From contig NZ_FOQI01000011.1 in the NCBI RefSeq assembly GCF_900113705.1, positions 62,001 to 126,000 on the forward strand: 64,000 bases of DNA, written 5' to 3'. Source of the stretch: Collimonas sp. OK307. Its GTDB lineage: Bacteria; Pseudomonadota; Gammaproteobacteria; Burkholderiales; Burkholderiaceae_D. Below are positions 17,671 to 27,555 of this stretch, piece after piece; the stretch's first letter is position 1; each line of letters opens with the position of its first letter. The translations under genes were made by a program, and so were the position numbers. The notes beneath the pieces are model-generated. The model was given only the letters and a program-made list of their open reading frames with translations. It did not search any database and was not told the origin of the DNA.

Positions 17671-18924
17671 ATGAACGCACCCTTGGAAAAAAGCCTGATA
17701 GACACATTGAAGGCGCCTCACTTCCCGATTTACATGGATTATTCGGCCACTACGCCGATCGATCCACGTGTTGCCGACAAGATGATTCCTTACCTGCGCG
17801 AGCAGTTCGGCAATCCGGCGTCGCGCAGCCATATGTATGGCTGGTCCGCTGAAAAAGCTGTCGAAGATGCACGCGAGCAGGTCGCCAGGCTGGTCAACGC
17901 CGATTCACGCGAGATCATCTGGACTTCGGGCGCTACCGAAGGCAACAACCTGGCAATCAAGGGCGCGGCCAATTTCTACAAGACCAAGGGCAAGCACATC
18001 ATCACCGTCAAGACCGAACACAAAGCGGTGCTGGACGTGGTGCGCGAGCTGGAACGTCAGGGCTTCGAAGCGACTTACCTGCAACCGCAAGATAATGGCC
18101 TGATCACGCTGGAACAGCTGGAAGCTGCGATCCGTCCCGACACCATCCTGATATCTGTGATGCTGGTCAATAATGAAATCGGCGTGATCCAGCCGATCCA
18201 GGAAATCGGCGAGCTGTGCCGCCAAAAGGGCATCATTTTCCATTGCGACGCGGCGCAAGCTACCGGCAAGGTGGAAATCGACCTGGAAAAATGGAAGGTC
18301 GACCTGATGACTTTCACGGCCCACAAGACTTATGGTCCTAAAGGCGTCGGTGCTCTGTATGTACGCCGCAAACCGCGTGTCCGTCTGGAAGCCCAGATGC
18401 ATGGCGGCGGTCATGAGCGCGGCCTGCGTTCCGGTACGTTGCCGACCCACCAGATCGTCGGCATGGGTGCCGCTTTCGAAATCGCGCGCGAAGAAATGGA
18501 AGCCGAAGGCATCCGTATCAAGGCGCTGCGCGATCGTCTGGCGAACGGCCTGCAAAGCATGGAGGAAGTGTATATCAACGGTGACATGGATCACCGTGTA
18601 CCGCATAACCTCAACGTCAGTTTCAACTACGTTGAAGGCGAATCGCTGATCATGGCGATCAAGGATATTGCGGTATCGTCCGGCTCGGCATGTACTTCGG
18701 CCAGCCTGGAGCCTTCGTATGTGTTGCGCGCGCTGGGCCGCAACGACGAGTTGGCGCATAGCTCGATCCGCTTCACCATCGGCCGCTTCACTACCGAAGA
18801 AGACATCGACTTCACGATCGACCTGATCAAGAGCAAAGTGGCCAAACTGCGTGAGTTGTCGCCGCTGTGGGATATGTACAAGGATGGGATTGATATCAGC
18901 TCGATCCAATGGGCGGCACACTAA
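17671..18924 (+). CDS. iscS: cysteine desulfurase IscS
   Basis: A 417-residue PLP enzyme that supplies sulfur from cysteine for Fe-S assembly. The PLP lysine is in [10 protein letters not shown] and the catalytic cysteine is Cys341 in [10 protein letters not shown]. The protein is 13 residues longer at the N-terminus than E. coli IscS. I used the ATG at 17671, 17 bases after iscR; the open frame continues upstream to 17431 but those codons overlap iscR in another frame and are not IscS-like. Confidence 0.97.
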   Translation: MNAPLEKSLIDTLKAPHFPIYMDYSATTPIDPRVADKMIPYLREQFGNPASRSHMYGWSAEKAVEDAREQVARLVNADSREIIWTSGATEGNNLAIKGAANFYKTKGKHIITVKTEHKAVLDVVRELERQGFEATYLQPQDNGLITLEQLEAAIRPDTILISVMLVNNEIGVIQPIQEIGELCRQKGIIFHCDAAQATGKVEIDLEKWKVDLMTFTAHKTYGPKGVGALYVRRKPRVRLEAQMHGGGHERGLRSGTLPTHQIVGMGAAFEIAREEMEAEGIRIKALRDRLANGLQSMEEVYINGDMDHRVPHNLNVSFNYVEGESLIMAIKDIAVSSGSACTSASLEPSYVLRALGRNDELAHSSIRFTIGRFTTEEDIDFTIDLIKSKVAKLRELSPLWDMYKDGIDISSIQWAAH

Positions 18925-18994
18925 AAGAATTTCGTTGCGGCCTGGTGAATTTTAATGACACTCACCGCCGCGGCATCAAACAAGGAGTAGCAAA

Positions 18995-19393
18995 ATGTCT
19001 TATTCAGCAAAAGTTTTGGACCACTACGAAAATCCACGCAACGTCGGCGCTTTTGAAAAGGGCGACGAAACCGTGGGTACCGGCATGGTCGGCGCGCCTG
19101 CATGCGGCGACGTCATGAAGTTGCAGATCAAGGTCGGCGCCGACGGCATCATCCAGGACGCCAAGTTCAAGACCTACGGCTGCGGTTCGGCGATTGCTTC
19201 GTCGTCGCTGGTAACCGAATGGGTCAAGGGTAAGACGCTGGATCAAGCAATGTCGATCAAGAATACCCAGATCGCCGAAGAACTGGCGCTGCCGCCGGTC
19301 AAGATTCACTGCTCTATCCTGGCTGAAGATGCGATCAAGGCTGCGGTTGAGGATTACAAAGCCAAGCACGGCGAGCAGAAGCAGGCAGCGTAA
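18995..19393 (+). CDS. iscU: Fe-S scaffold protein IscU
   Basis: A 132-residue scaffold on which [2Fe-2S] clusters are built with sulfur from IscS. The three ligand cysteines are Cys37 (GAPACGDVM), Cys63 (YGCGSA) and Cys106 (KIHCS), and Asp39 is conserved. The HscA-binding LPPVK motif (99-103) is intact, agreeing with hscA in the same operon. A strong AAGGAG site precedes the ATG. Confidence 0.98.
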   Translation: MSYSAKVLDHYENPRNVGAFEKGDETVGTGMVGAPACGDVMKLQIKVGADGIIQDAKFKTYGCGSAIASSSLVTEWVKGKTLDQAMSIKNTQIAEELALPPVKIHCSILAEDAIKAAVEDYKAKHGEQKQAA

Positions 19394-19435
19394 AGGCTAA
19401 TCTAGGTAATCTGGCAAAAAAGAGATCGACGGCAT

Positions 19436-19759
19436 ATGGCAATCACACTTACTGAAAAAGCGGCGAAGCATATCAACCGCTATATCGAGCGGCGCGGCAA
19501 AGGCATCGGCCTGCGCTTCGGCGTGCGCACGACGGGTTGCTCCGGGCTGGCTTACAAGCTGGAATATGTAGATGAGAAGACTGACGAAGATGCAGTGTTC
19601 GAATCGCACGGGATCCAGGTGTTTGTCGATCCCAAGAGCTTGCCTTATATCGATGGCACCGAGCTTGATTTTGCGCGTGAAGGTTTGAACGAAGGCTTCA
19701 AGTTCTACAACCCGAACGTCAAGGATGAGTGCGGTTGCGGCGAGAGTTTCCGGATCTGA
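19436..19759 (+). CDS. iscA: A-type Fe-S carrier IscA
   Basis: A 107-residue A-type carrier with ligand cysteines Cys35, Cys99 and Cys101 (GCSG and ECGCGESF). It passes clusters from the scaffold to client proteins. It is 42 bases after iscU. A strong intrinsic terminator lies after it and before hscB, so iscRSUA may be expressed above the rest of the operon. Confidence 0.97.
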   Translation: MAITLTEKAAKHINRYIERRGKGIGLRFGVRTTGCSGLAYKLEYVDEKTDEDAVFESHGIQVFVDPKSLPYIDGTELDFAREGLNEGFKFYNPNVKDECGCGESFRI

Positions 19760-19817
19760 CACTGGATTCCAGACGGTCCGGTTGACCCGTGCATCACGTT
19801 GGATTAGATGGATGACC

Positions 19818-19850
19818 AAGCCTGTTGTACTCCAACAGGCTTTTGTTTTA
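19818..19850 (+). terminator. intrinsic terminator between iscA and hscB
   Basis: AAGCCTGTTG (19818-19827) pairs perfectly with CAACAGGCTT (19833-19842) around a 5-base loop, followed by TTGTTTTA. It ends six bases before the hscB ATG at 19857, within the operon. Confidence 0.85.
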
Positions 19851-19856
19851 AGAGCT

Positions 19857-20372
19857 ATGCAAAACCACTTCGAACTATTTCACCTGCCGCAGCGCTACAC
19901 GCTGGATACGCCAGCGCTGGAGCGCGCTTATCACGAGGTGCAGAACCAGACGCATCCGGACCGCTTCGCCAGCGCCAGCAGTGCTGAAAAGCGCGTGGCG
20001 ATGCAATGGACGACGCGTGCCAACGAAGCCTATCAGACACTCAAGAGCCCCTTCAAGCGCGCCGCCTATCTGTGTGAGCTGAACGGCGTTGAGTTGCAGG
20101 CTGAGTCCAATACGGCGATGCCGGCGGCGTTCCTGATGCAGCAGATGGAATGGCGCGAAACGCTGGACGATGCGCGCGCTGCGAAGAGCATGCCGGCACT
20201 GGAACAGCTGGACAGCGAGCTGCGCGCTGCACGCAAGGCCGATTTGGAGCGCATAGGTACTTTGCTGGATGCACAGGAATTCCAGCAGGCCGCGCAATAC
20301 GTGCGGCAGCTGATGTTCCTGGATAAATTTGGGGAAGAGATCGGCAATGCGTTCGCCGTTCTTGAATCGTAG
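19857..20372 (+). CDS. hscB: Fe-S co-chaperone HscB
   Basis: A 171-residue J-type co-chaperone. The J-domain occupies residues 1-75 with the HPD motif at 33-35, and a C-terminal three-helix domain binds IscU. It stimulates HscA ATPase during cluster transfer. I chose the ATG at 19857, since MQNHFELFHLP matches the family N-terminus. The open frame extends back to 19725, but that part overlaps iscA and the terminator. Confidence 0.95.
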   Translation: MQNHFELFHLPQRYTLDTPALERAYHEVQNQTHPDRFASASSAEKRVAMQWTTRANEAYQTLKSPFKRAAYLCELNGVELQAESNTAMPAAFLMQQMEWRETLDDARAAKSMPALEQLDSELRAARKADLERIGTLLDAQEFQQAAQYVRQLMFLDKFGEEIGNAFAVLES

Positions 20373-20406
20373 AATTAAATTAAAAAATTATTAGCCGAGT
20401 ACGAGC

Positions 20407-21021
20407 ATGCCTGAAGTCTGGTTATTCTTGATTGCCGCAATGACGTTGACCCTGGCCCCGGGGCCGGACAATATCTATGTGCTGACGCGCGGGATAACGC
20501 AGGGCCGCAAAGCCGGCCTGGTCTCTGCACTGGGTTTCAGCTCGGGTTTGATTTTCCATACCACGCTGGCGGTACTGGGATTCGCTGCGCTGATCAAGGC
20601 TTCGCCGCTGGCGTATTCCTTGTTGCGCTATGCCGGCGCCGGTTATCTGATCTACATCGGCGTGCGTACTTTGCGCTCTCACTCAGCGATCCATTTGCAA
20701 GGCAATGCCGAGCCGATGAAGCTGTCGCGCATCTACTGGCAGAGCGTAATCGCCAACATGCTGAATCCGAAAGTGACCTTGTTCTTTATCGCATTCCTGC
20801 CACAGTTCGTGAATGCAGGCGCCGGTCATATTCCAGCGCAGATGTTGCTGCTGGCGGCAGTATTCATCGCGCAAGCATTGGCAATTTTCAGCCTGGTGGC
20901 CCTTTTTTCCGGCATGGTCGGAGCGTTCTTCCAACGCAAGAAATCGGCTGCCACCACCATGAACCGCTTGGCGGGCTGTGCGTTTATCGGACTCGGTATT
21001 CGCATCGCTCTGCCCCAATAA
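20407..21021 (+). CDS. LysE-family exporter inserted in the isc operon
   Basis: A 204-residue inner-membrane protein of the LysE/RhtB family with LTLAPGPDNIYVLTRG at the N-terminus and NPKVTLFFIAFLPQFV in the middle. About six hydrophobic segments are present. It sits between hscB and hscA on the same strand, 34 bases after one and 27 before the other, so it should be co-transcribed. Exporters are not part of Fe-S assembly; a link to cysteine or alanine, the substrate and product of IscS, is possible but only inference. Confidence 0.9.
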   Translation: MPEVWLFLIAAMTLTLAPGPDNIYVLTRGITQGRKAGLVSALGFSSGLIFHTTLAVLGFAALIKASPLAYSLLRYAGAGYLIYIGVRTLRSHSAIHLQGNAEPMKLSRIYWQSVIANMLNPKVTLFFIAFLPQFVNAGAGHIPAQMLLLAAVFIAQALAIFSLVALFSGMVGAFFQRKKSAATTMNRLAGCAFIGLGIRIALPQ

Positions 21022-21048
21022 AGCAATAAACGAAAAGCAAGTCACCAT

Positions 21049-22914
21049 ATGGCACTTTTACAAATTTCCGAACCAGGCATGTCCACCGCGCCGCATCAGC
21101 ATCGGCTGGCGGTAGGGATCGACCTGGGTACCACCAATTCCCTGGTCGCGACGGTACGCAACAGCATTCCTGAAGTACTCAACGATGAAGCGGGGCGGCC
21201 TTTGATGCCATCCATCGTGCGTTATCTGCCTAACGGCAACGCGCATATCGGCTATAAGGCGCAGGCCGCGCAGACCACCGATCCGAAGAATACCATCCTG
21301 TCGGTCAAGCGTTTCATGGGACGCGGCCTGAAGGACATCGCCTACGCAGAAAACCTGCCTTACGATTTCCTCGATGTGCCGGGTATGGTGCAACTGAAGA
21401 CAGCCGCTGGGATCAAGAGCCCGGTTGAAATTTCCGCGGAAATCCTGGCCACGCTGCGCCAGCAAGCGGAAGATGCGCTGGGTGACGATCTTGTCGGCGC
21501 GGTGATAACGGTGCCGGCTTATTTCGACGATGCGCAACGCCAGGCGACCAAGGATGCCGCCAAACTGGCCGGCCTCAATGTGCTGCGTTTGCTCAACGAG
21601 CCTACCGCTGCGGCGATTGCCTACGGCCTGGATAATGCATCTGAAGGCGTGTACGTAGTCTATGACCTGGGCGGCGGCACTTTCGATATCTCGATCCTGA
21701 AACTGACCAAGGGCGTGTTCGAAGTGTTGGCAACCGGTGGCGATTCTGCATTGGGCGGCGACGATTTCGACCACCGGGTAATTTGCTGGATCAGCCAGGA
21801 AGCCGGGCTGGCGCCGTTGTCTGATGAAGATGCGCGGGTGTTGATGGTCAAGGCGCGCGAAGCGAAGGAACTGCTCTCCACCAAAACCGAGGTCACCATC
21901 GATGCTGCCCTGGGTTCAGGTGAACAAGTGCATTTGCTGCTGACGTCGGAAATTTTTGACGAGATTACCCAGCATCTGGTCGCCAAGACTTTGACGCCGA
22001 CGCGCAAAGCGCTGCGCGACGCTGAATTGAGTGTCGATGATGTCGATGGCGTGGTGCTGGTCGGCGGTGCTACCCGCATGCCGAGTATTCGCAAGGCGGT
22101 CGGCGCCTATTTTCAAACTACGCCGCTGGCGAATATCGATCCTGATAAGGTGGTCGCGTTGGGCGCTGCGATCCAGGCCAATCTGCTTGCCGGTAACCGC
22201 GCTCCCGGCGATGACTGGCTGCTGCTGGATGTGATCCCGTTGTCGCTCGGCATAGAAACCATGGGCGGCCTGGTGGAGAAGGTTATTCCACGCAATTCGA
22301 CCATTCCTTGCGCCCGTGCACAAGAGTTCACCACCTTCAAGGATGGCCAGACAGCGATGGCGATCCAGGTCTTGCAAGGTGAGCGCGAGCTGGTCAGCGA
22401 TTGCCGTTCACTGGCGAAATTCGAGTTGCGCGGGATTCCGCCGATGGCGGCAGGCGCGGCAAGAATCCGCGTGACCTATCAGGTCGATGCCGACGGATTG
22501 TTGTCGGTCTCGGCGCGCGAATTGCGTTCCGGCGTGGAAGCGTCGATCAGCGTCAAGCCGTCTTATGGATTGGCGGATGACGACATCGCCAGGATGCTGC
22601 AGGAATCGTTTGCCTCGGCGGATGTCGACATGCAAGCGCGTGCCTTGAGAGAAGAGCAGGTGGAAGCTGAGCGTATCGTGCTGGCTACTGAATCGGCTTT
22701 GCAAGCGGACGCTGCCTTGTTATCCGAGCAGGAGCGGGTCGACATAGCCGGTTTGATCGATGCCGTCCGCGTGCAGGCGCAGGGCACGGATCACGTGGCT
22801 ATCAAGGCCGCGGTTGACGCATTGGCGCACGGTACCGAAGAGTTCGCCGCCCGTCGCATGGATCGCAGCGTACATGATGCGCTGACCGGCAAGACACTGG
22901 ACCAAGTGTCATAA
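21049..22914 (+). CDS. hscA: Hsp70-type Fe-S chaperone HscA
   Basis: A 621-residue Hsp70 homologue dedicated to Fe-S transfer from IscU. The N-terminal ATPase domain shows [13 protein letters not shown] near residue 24, [13 protein letters not shown] near 205 and [14 protein letters not shown] near 336. The substrate-binding domain follows from about 395. The first 20 residues before the ATPase domain are typical of HscA. The ribosome-binding site is weak. Confidence 0.97.
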   Translation: MALLQISEPGMSTAPHQHRLAVGIDLGTTNSLVATVRNSIPEVLNDEAGRPLMPSIVRYLPNGNAHIGYKAQAAQTTDPKNTILSVKRFMGRGLKDIAYAENLPYDFLDVPGMVQLKTAAGIKSPVEISAEILATLRQQAEDALGDDLVGAVITVPAYFDDAQRQATKDAAKLAGLNVLRLLNEPTAAAIAYGLDNASEGVYVVYDLGGGTFDISILKLTKGVFEVLATGGDSALGGDDFDHRVICWISQEAGLAPLSDEDARVLMVKAREAKELLSTKTEVTIDAALGSGEQVHLLLTSEIFDEITQHLVAKTLTPTRKALRDAELSVDDVDGVVLVGGATRMPSIRKAVGAYFQTTPLANIDPDKVVALGAAIQANLLAGNRAPGDDWLLLDVIPLSLGIETMGGLVEKVIPRNSTIPCARAQEFTTFKDGQTAMAIQVLQGERELVSDCRSLAKFELRGIPPMAAGAARIRVTYQVDADGLLSVSARELRSGVEASISVKPSYGLADDDIARMLQESFASADVDMQARALREEQVEAERIVLATESALQADAALLSEQERVDIAGLIDAVRVQAQGTDHVAIKAAVDALAHGTEEFAARRMDRSVHDALTGKTLDQVS

Positions 22915-22963
22915 GAAATCATATAAATTCATAAAGACTCAACCTATTCCCGAGGTAAACCAA

Positions 22964-23302
22964 GTGCCCCAAATCGTCGTATTGCCCCATCCTACTTTCT
23001 GCCCGGAAGGCGTCGTGATTGACGCTCCGAGCGGCCAATCCGTTTGCGATGCATTGCTCGCGCATGATATCGAGATCGAACACGCCTGTGAAAAATCCTG
23101 TGCCTGCACTACGTGTCACGTGGTGGTGCGTGAAGGTTATGCATCCCTGAACGAGCTGGATGACAAAGAAGAAGATTTACTGGACATGGCCTGGGGCCTG
23201 GAAGCGACTTCGCGCCTGTCATGCCAGGCCTTGGTCGGCAAGGAAGACCTGGTAGTCGAGATTCCGAAGTATACGATCAACCACGCCAGCGAAAATCACT
23301 AA
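22964..23302 (+). CDS. fdx: [2Fe-2S] ferredoxin of the isc system
   Basis: A 112-residue adrenodoxin-type ferredoxin that provides electrons during cluster assembly. The cluster ligands are Cys42, Cys48, Cys51 and Cys87, at the same numbers as in E. coli Fdx. It starts with GTG at 22964, placed 5-6 bases after GAGGT; no in-frame ATG would keep the N-terminal strand. Confidence 0.96.
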   Translation: MPQIVVLPHPTFCPEGVVIDAPSGQSVCDALLAHDIEIEHACEKSCACTTCHVVVREGYASLNELDDKEEDLLDMAWGLEATSRLSCQALVGKEDLVVEIPKYTINHASENH

Positions 23303-23347
23303 GACTAAGCGTCGCCTAAGCGCCACTATACGGAGAGGATCAGAACC

Positions 23348-23542
23348 ATGAAATGGACCGATACATTGCGCGTTGCAGAAGCCTTGTACGATAAATTCCC
23401 GGATACCGATCCGGAGAAAATCCGCTTTACCGATCTGCACAAATGGGTGCTTGAACTGGACGGCTTTGACGATGAGCCGAATCGCTCCGGCGAGAAAATC
23501 CTGGAAGCGATACAAGCAGCCTGGATAGAAGAAGCCCGCTAA
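23348..23542 (+). CDS. iscX: IscX (YfhJ)
   Basis: A 64-residue acidic protein of the IscX family, which binds IscS and iron and modulates assembly rate. It shows the family N-terminus MKWTDTLRVAEALYD and the DLHKWVLELDGFDD segment. It is the last gene of the operon and is followed by a strong terminator. Confidence 0.95.
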   Translation: MKWTDTLRVAEALYDKFPDTDPEKIRFTDLHKWVLELDGFDDEPNRSGEKILEAIQAAWIEEAR

Positions 23543-23565
23543 GAAAAAGAAGTGTCGCAATAAAG

Positions 23566-23607
23566 AAAAACCCGCTGTCGCTACAATCGTAGCGACAGCG
23601 GGTTTTT
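23566..23607. terminator. bidirectional terminator after the isc operon
   Basis: A perfect 19-bp stem with a 4-base loop (arms 23566-23584 and 23589-23607) has A and T runs on its two sides. It terminates the isc operon and probably the convergent glycine-zipper gene too. Confidence 0.95.
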
Positions 23608-23641
23608 CTTTTTCAGCCTGAATCAATCAGGCTGATGCGGT

Positions 23642-24346
23642 TTAGCCGCGTCCTTCCAGGTGGCCGTTGACTACACGGACCGGATCGCCGACACGCCATC
23701 CCTGGCTGGATTGCGGGAAGCTGCGGACCTTGCCGTCTTCCATCCGCACCATGACTTGATAGGTAGTGTTGGTGCGAGTGCGTTTTTCCACTTCATTACC
23801 CGCAAAACCGCCGCCAACAGCACCGGCGACAGTCGCCAGCGTATTACCGTTGCCATGGCCGACCTGATGGCCCAGGACGCCGCCCAGCAACGCACCTGCT
23901 GCAATACCTACGCCGCTAGGCGGGGCTGCATGCTGGATTGCCTGTATCGATTCAACCCGGCCGCAGCTGCGGCAAATAGCTGGTTGTTGAGGCGCTTGCT
24001 CTTGCTGACGCGGGGCAGCGGCATACTCAGGACGCGACGCTTGCCTTGGATCCTGTGCCTGCTGCATTTGCTGTTGTGTTTGTTGCTGCGGCTGTTGTTG
24101 CTGGGAGTAGCCGTTCTGGTAGGCAGTCGGTGCGCCATTTTGCATCGGTTGGCCGTTCTGTTGTTGCTGATTGTTATAGTCCGCAGGTGCAGTCGACATA
24201 GCGGCGACTTGCGCCGGATTCGAGCCTTGCGAGCTAGGGAACAGGCCAGTCATTGCGGCCACGCCGACCAGGCTGGCCAGCATCACTGCCACAGCCGCGC
24301 CGGCAACCAGCGGATGAATGCGATTATTCGGTTTCGGGTTATCCAT
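23642..24346 (-). CDS. glycine-zipper 2TM membrane protein
   Basis: A 234-residue protein. A hydrophobic anchor lies at residues 12-34. It is followed by a 70-residue linker very rich in Gln, Asn and Pro, a short Cys pair (CRSCG near 126), and a glycine-zipper 2TM domain (GVGIAAGALLGGVLGHQVG ... AGAVGGGFAGNEVE) related to SlyB/17-kDa antigen proteins. A small beta-rich C-terminus follows. There is no lipobox, so anchoring is by the N-terminal helix. Function is likely in envelope structure, not known further. Confidence 0.85.
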   Translation of the reverse strand: MDNPKPNNRIHPLVAGAAVAVMLASLVGVAAMTGLFPSSQGSNPAQVAAMSTAPADYNNQQQQNGQPMQNGAPTAYQNGYSQQQQPQQQTQQQMQQAQDPRQASRPEYAAAPRQQEQAPQQPAICRSCGRVESIQAIQHAAPPSGVGIAAGALLGGVLGHQVGHGNGNTLATVAGAVGGGFAGNEVEKRTRTNTTYQVMVRMEDGKVRSFPQSSQGWRVGDPVRVVNGHLEGRG

Positions 24347-24464
24347 TATTACCTCCAGGAGAATTTTTGTTTGTTGGTTAATGTAATTATCAAAGGTTCA
24401 GATACCGAACGCTATGCTGATAATGTGTCAGATGTATCCTTATGTAACGAGTTCCCGCGTCAGC

Positions 24465-24527
24465 AAAACAATTCGACTCTGACCCCAATTCTTTTTAAAA
24501 CAATTGGGGTCAGAGTCGAATTGTTTT
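24465..24527. repeat. 26-bp perfect inverted repeat with GGGGTCAGAGTCGAATT core
   Basis: Perfect 26-base arms (24465-24490 and 24502-24527) flank an 11-base loop. The core GGGGTCAGAGTCGAATT resembles palindromic elements that I recall as dispersed in proteobacterial genomes and linked to REP-associated Y1 transposases. No transposase gene lies nearby. Confidence 0.8.
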
Positions 24528-24561
24528 TCATGATTACTAACTTTTTTACTCCGTGGAACGG

Positions 24562-24598
24562 CAAATGGGGCCAGAGTAAATTACTCTGGCCCCATTTG
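24562..24598. repeat. second palindrome with related GGGGCCAGAGTAA core
   Basis: Arms of 18 bases (24562-24579 and 24581-24598) are perfect with almost no loop. The core GGGGCCAGAGTAA is a variant of the neighbouring 24465 element. It lies 20 bases after the lysS stop and may also act as its terminator. Confidence 0.75.
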
Positions 24599-24618
24599 AC
24601 TAAGTTGCCGCGGGTTGA

Positions 24619-26145
24619 TCAGTCTTCGCGGCGCAGGTGTGGGAACAACAGTACGTCGCGGATGTTTGGCGAGTCGGTTATCAGCATCATCAGGCGATCG
24701 ATGCCGATGCCGCAGCCGCCGGTCGGGGGCATGCCGTATTCCAGCGCGCGGATGTAGTCGGCATCGAAGTACATGGCTTCTTCGTCGCCGGCATCTTTGG
24801 CTGCGACCTGCGCCTGGAAGCGGGCGGCCTGGTCTTCCGAGTCGTTCAACTCGGAGAAACCGTTGGCGATTTCGCGGCCGGTGACGAACAGTTCGAAGCG
24901 CTCGGTGATGCCTGGCACTGTATCGGAGGCGCGCGCCAGCGGCGATACTTCGACCGGGTAATCGACGATGTAGGTCGGATCCCACAACTGCGCTTCTGCC
25001 GTCTCTTCAAACAAGGCCAGTTGCAGCGCGCCGAGGCCGGCGTGGGCGTGAGGCTTGACGCCGAATTTTTTCAATTCAGCTTTGATGAACTCGGCATCTT
25101 GCAGTTGTGCGTCTTGGTATTGCGGCGCATATTTGTTGATGGCGCCGACAATCGTCAAGCGCTGGAACGGCTTGCTCAGATCCAGTTCGCGGCCTTGATA
25201 TGTCAGGGTCGCAGTGCCGTGGGCATCGATAGCAGCCTGACGGATCACTTGCTCCGTGAAGTTCATCAGCCATTGATAGTCGACGTATGCCGCATAGAAT
25301 TCCATCATCGTGAATTCCGGATTGTGGCGCGGTGACACACCCTCATTACGGAAGTTACGATTAACTTCAAACACGCGTTCGAAACCGCCAACCACCAGGC
25401 GTTTCAGATACAGCTCAGGCGCGATACGCAGGAACATTTGCATGTCCAGCGCATTGTGGTGAGTGATGAACGGTTTGGCCGCGGCGCCGCCGGGAATGGC
25501 GTGCAGCATCGGCGTTTCGACTTCCATGAAGTCGTTCTTTTCCATGAAGCGGCGGATCGACGACATCGCAGCGGTGCGCACTTTGAAGGTGCGGCGCGTA
25601 TCTTCGTTCATGATCAGGTCGACGTAACGCTGGCGGTATTTGGTTTCCTGATCGGCCAGGCCGTGGAATTTGTCCGGCAGCGGGCGCAGCGATTTGGTCA
25701 GCAGGCGCAGGGTAGTCACCTTGATCGACAGTTCGCCGGTCTTGGTCTTGAACAGCGTACCCTCGGCGCCAAGGATGTCGCCCAAATCGTAATGCTTGAA
25801 GCTATCGTAATTTTCTTCGCCGATATTTTCTTTGGTGATGAACAGCTGGATGCGGCCGTCGGCATTGCTGCCGGAGGCGTCTTGCAGAGTGGCAAAGGAA
25901 GCCTTGCCCATCACCCGTTTCAACATCATGCGACCGGCAACCACAACCTTGACCGCCGCAGCGTCCAGCGTTTCGTTTTCCTGTTCGGCATACTCAGCCT
26001 GGATGCTGGCGGCTTTGTGCGTCGGCCGGAAGTCGTTAGGGAAAGCCACGCCGTGCGTGCGCAGGGCTGTCAGCTTGCTGCGGCGTTCCGCGATGATTTT
26101 ATTTTCGTCTTGCGGGACAGGTTGCTGCTGATTGTCTGTCGTCAT
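24619..26145 (-). CDS. lysS: lysyl-tRNA synthetase (class II)
   Basis: A 508-residue class II LysRS that charges tRNA-Lys. The N-terminal OB-fold anticodon-binding domain covers about residues 60-180. Class II motif 2 appears in [16 protein letters not shown] and motif 3 in [11 protein letters not shown] near the C-terminus. Length matches E. coli LysS. It lies 90 bases downstream of prfB on the same strand, the usual prfB-lysS order. Confidence 0.98.
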   Translation of the reverse strand: MTTDNQQQPVPQDENKIIAERRSKLTALRTHGVAFPNDFRPTHKAASIQAEYAEQENETLDAAAVKVVVAGRMMLKRVMGKASFATLQDASGSNADGRIQLFITKENIGEENYDSFKHYDLGDILGAEGTLFKTKTGELSIKVTTLRLLTKSLRPLPDKFHGLADQETKYRQRYVDLIMNEDTRRTFKVRTAAMSSIRRFMEKNDFMEVETPMLHAIPGGAAAKPFITHHNALDMQMFLRIAPELYLKRLVVGGFERVFEVNRNFRNEGVSPRHNPEFTMMEFYAAYVDYQWLMNFTEQVIRQAAIDAHGTATLTYQGRELDLSKPFQRLTIVGAINKYAPQYQDAQLQDAEFIKAELKKFGVKPHAHAGLGALQLALFEETAEAQLWDPTYIVDYPVEVSPLARASDTVPGITERFELFVTGREIANGFSELNDSEDQAARFQAQVAAKDAGDEEAMYFDADYIRALEYGMPPTGGCGIGIDRLMMLITDSPNIRDVLLFPHLRRED

Positions 26146-26201
26146 GTCAGTATCTTTTAAAGTGATGCGGTGAAACGTCTGTGGTGCGGCGAGAAAGGTA
26201 T

Positions 26202-26224
26202 TGCCACGGACCTGGTCCGTGGCA
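26202..26224. repeat. 23-bp near-perfect palindrome between prfB and lysS
   Basis: TGCCACGGACC (26202-26212) and GGTCCGTGGCA (26214-26224) mirror each other with a single base between. On the prfB strand it lies 12 bases after the stop codon and lacks a strong T-run, so it may be an attenuator or an mRNA 3' end. Confidence 0.55.
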
Positions 26225-26235
26225 TGGTTTGCAAC

Positions 26236-27340
26236 TTACACGCCTTGCTTGAGCGAGGCTGCGATGAAGTCGTCAAGGTCGCCGTCGAGGATGGCCTTGG
26301 TATTGCCGCTCTCAAAGTTGGTACGTAGATCCTTGATGCGCGATTGATCCAGCACATAAGAGCGGATCTGGTGGCCCCAGCCGACATCGGTCTTGGAGTC
26401 TTCCAGCTTTTGCTGTTCGCTCATGCGCTTGCGCAATTCCAGCTCGTACAGTTTTGCTTTCAGCATGTCCCACGCTTCGGCGCGGTTGCGGTGCTGACTG
26501 CGATCGTTCTGGCACTGCACGACAATGCCGGACGGCATATGCGTCAGGCGCACTGCGGAGTCGGTCTTGTTGATGTGCTGGCCACCGGCGCCGGACGCGC
26601 GGTAAGTATCGACGCGGACATCGGCCGGGTTGACATCGATATCGATCGAATCATCCACTTCCGGGTACACGAACAGACTGGAAAACGAAGTGTGGCGTCC
26701 GTTAGCGGAGTCGAACGGCGATTTACGCACCAACCGATGCACGCCGGTTTCGGTGCGCAGGAAGCCGTAGGCGTAATCGCCCTCGACCTTGAGCGTGGCG
26801 GTTTTGATGCCGGCGATTTCACCGTCCGACTGCTCCAGGATATCGACCTTGAAACCCTTGCGTTCGCAATAGCGCAAATACTGGCGCAGCAGCATCGATG
26901 CCCAATCCTGCGCTTCGGTACCGCCGGCGCCTGCCTGGATATCGATGAAGCAGTTGTTGGGATCCATCGGATTGCTGAACATGCGGCGGAATTCCATGCC
27001 TTCGACCAGCTTGCGCAGGCCTTCGGTATCGGCTTCGACTGCCTCAATGGTTTCTTCGTCCTGCTCTTCGCGGGCCATCTGGAACAGGTCGCTGGTGTCG
27101 CGCAGATCGGCTTCGATCTTGGTCAGCGTCAGGACGATAGCTTCCAGGGATTTCTTTTCCTTGCCCAGGTCTTGGGCGCGTTTCTGGTCATTCCAGACTT
27201 CAGGATCTTCCAGTTCGCCATTGACCTGGTCGAGTTTCTCTAACTTCGTATCGAAGTCAAAGATACCTCCGAAGTTCGGCTTCGCGGCTGGTCAGGTCCG
27301 CAAGCAGGTTTTGTAGGGAATTTAAGCGTTCGGCTTCCAT
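26236..27340 (-). CDS. prfB: peptide chain release factor 2, with programmed +1 frameshift
   Basis: RF2 releases peptides at UGA and UAA. Reading starts at the ATG at 27340 and meets an in-frame TGA at codon 28 (27257-27259). The site reads CTT-TGA-C, preceded by the Shine-Dalgarno-like GGAGG, which is the classical autoregulatory frameshift. After a +1 shift the frame continues to 26236. The GGQ catalytic loop is in [12 protein letters not shown]. Total length is about 367 residues, normal for RF2. A naive caller would begin at an internal ATG (27078) and lose the first 80-odd residues. Confidence 0.97.
27251..27275 (-). promoter_or_regulatory. prfB +1 programmed frameshift signal
   Basis: The minus strand reads CGGAGGTATCTTTGAC. 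The internal GGAGG sits three bases before the CTT slippery codon, and TGA follows with C as the next base, a weak termination context. When RF2 is scarce the ribosome shifts and makes more RF2. Confidence 0.95.
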
Positions 27341-27555
27341 TTTCGGCTCTTTTGCAATCAAACCCTAAATTATACGCCAGCGGCATGGCAGATGGCTCCA
27401 TGGTTTGTATTTTGCCCATTTTCGGTGATTTTTTTTAGATGAATATGCACAAATGTGAACCATTGCAACAAGGCTGGCATCGAACCTGCAACTCTCTACA
27501 ATGGATCGCGATCGTGATAAGAGCGTGCTAATTTACCTACCGGACCGGGCCGCAC

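Noticed and set aside
17905-18921. A 338-codon open frame on the minus strand opposite iscS
   Set aside because: Its composition is what results from reading a GC-rich gene backwards, and IscS on the plus strand is certain.
23660-24757. A long plus-strand open frame across the glycine-zipper gene and palindromes
   Set aside because: It is antisense to a recognisable protein, runs through two palindromes and into lysS, and shows no domain.
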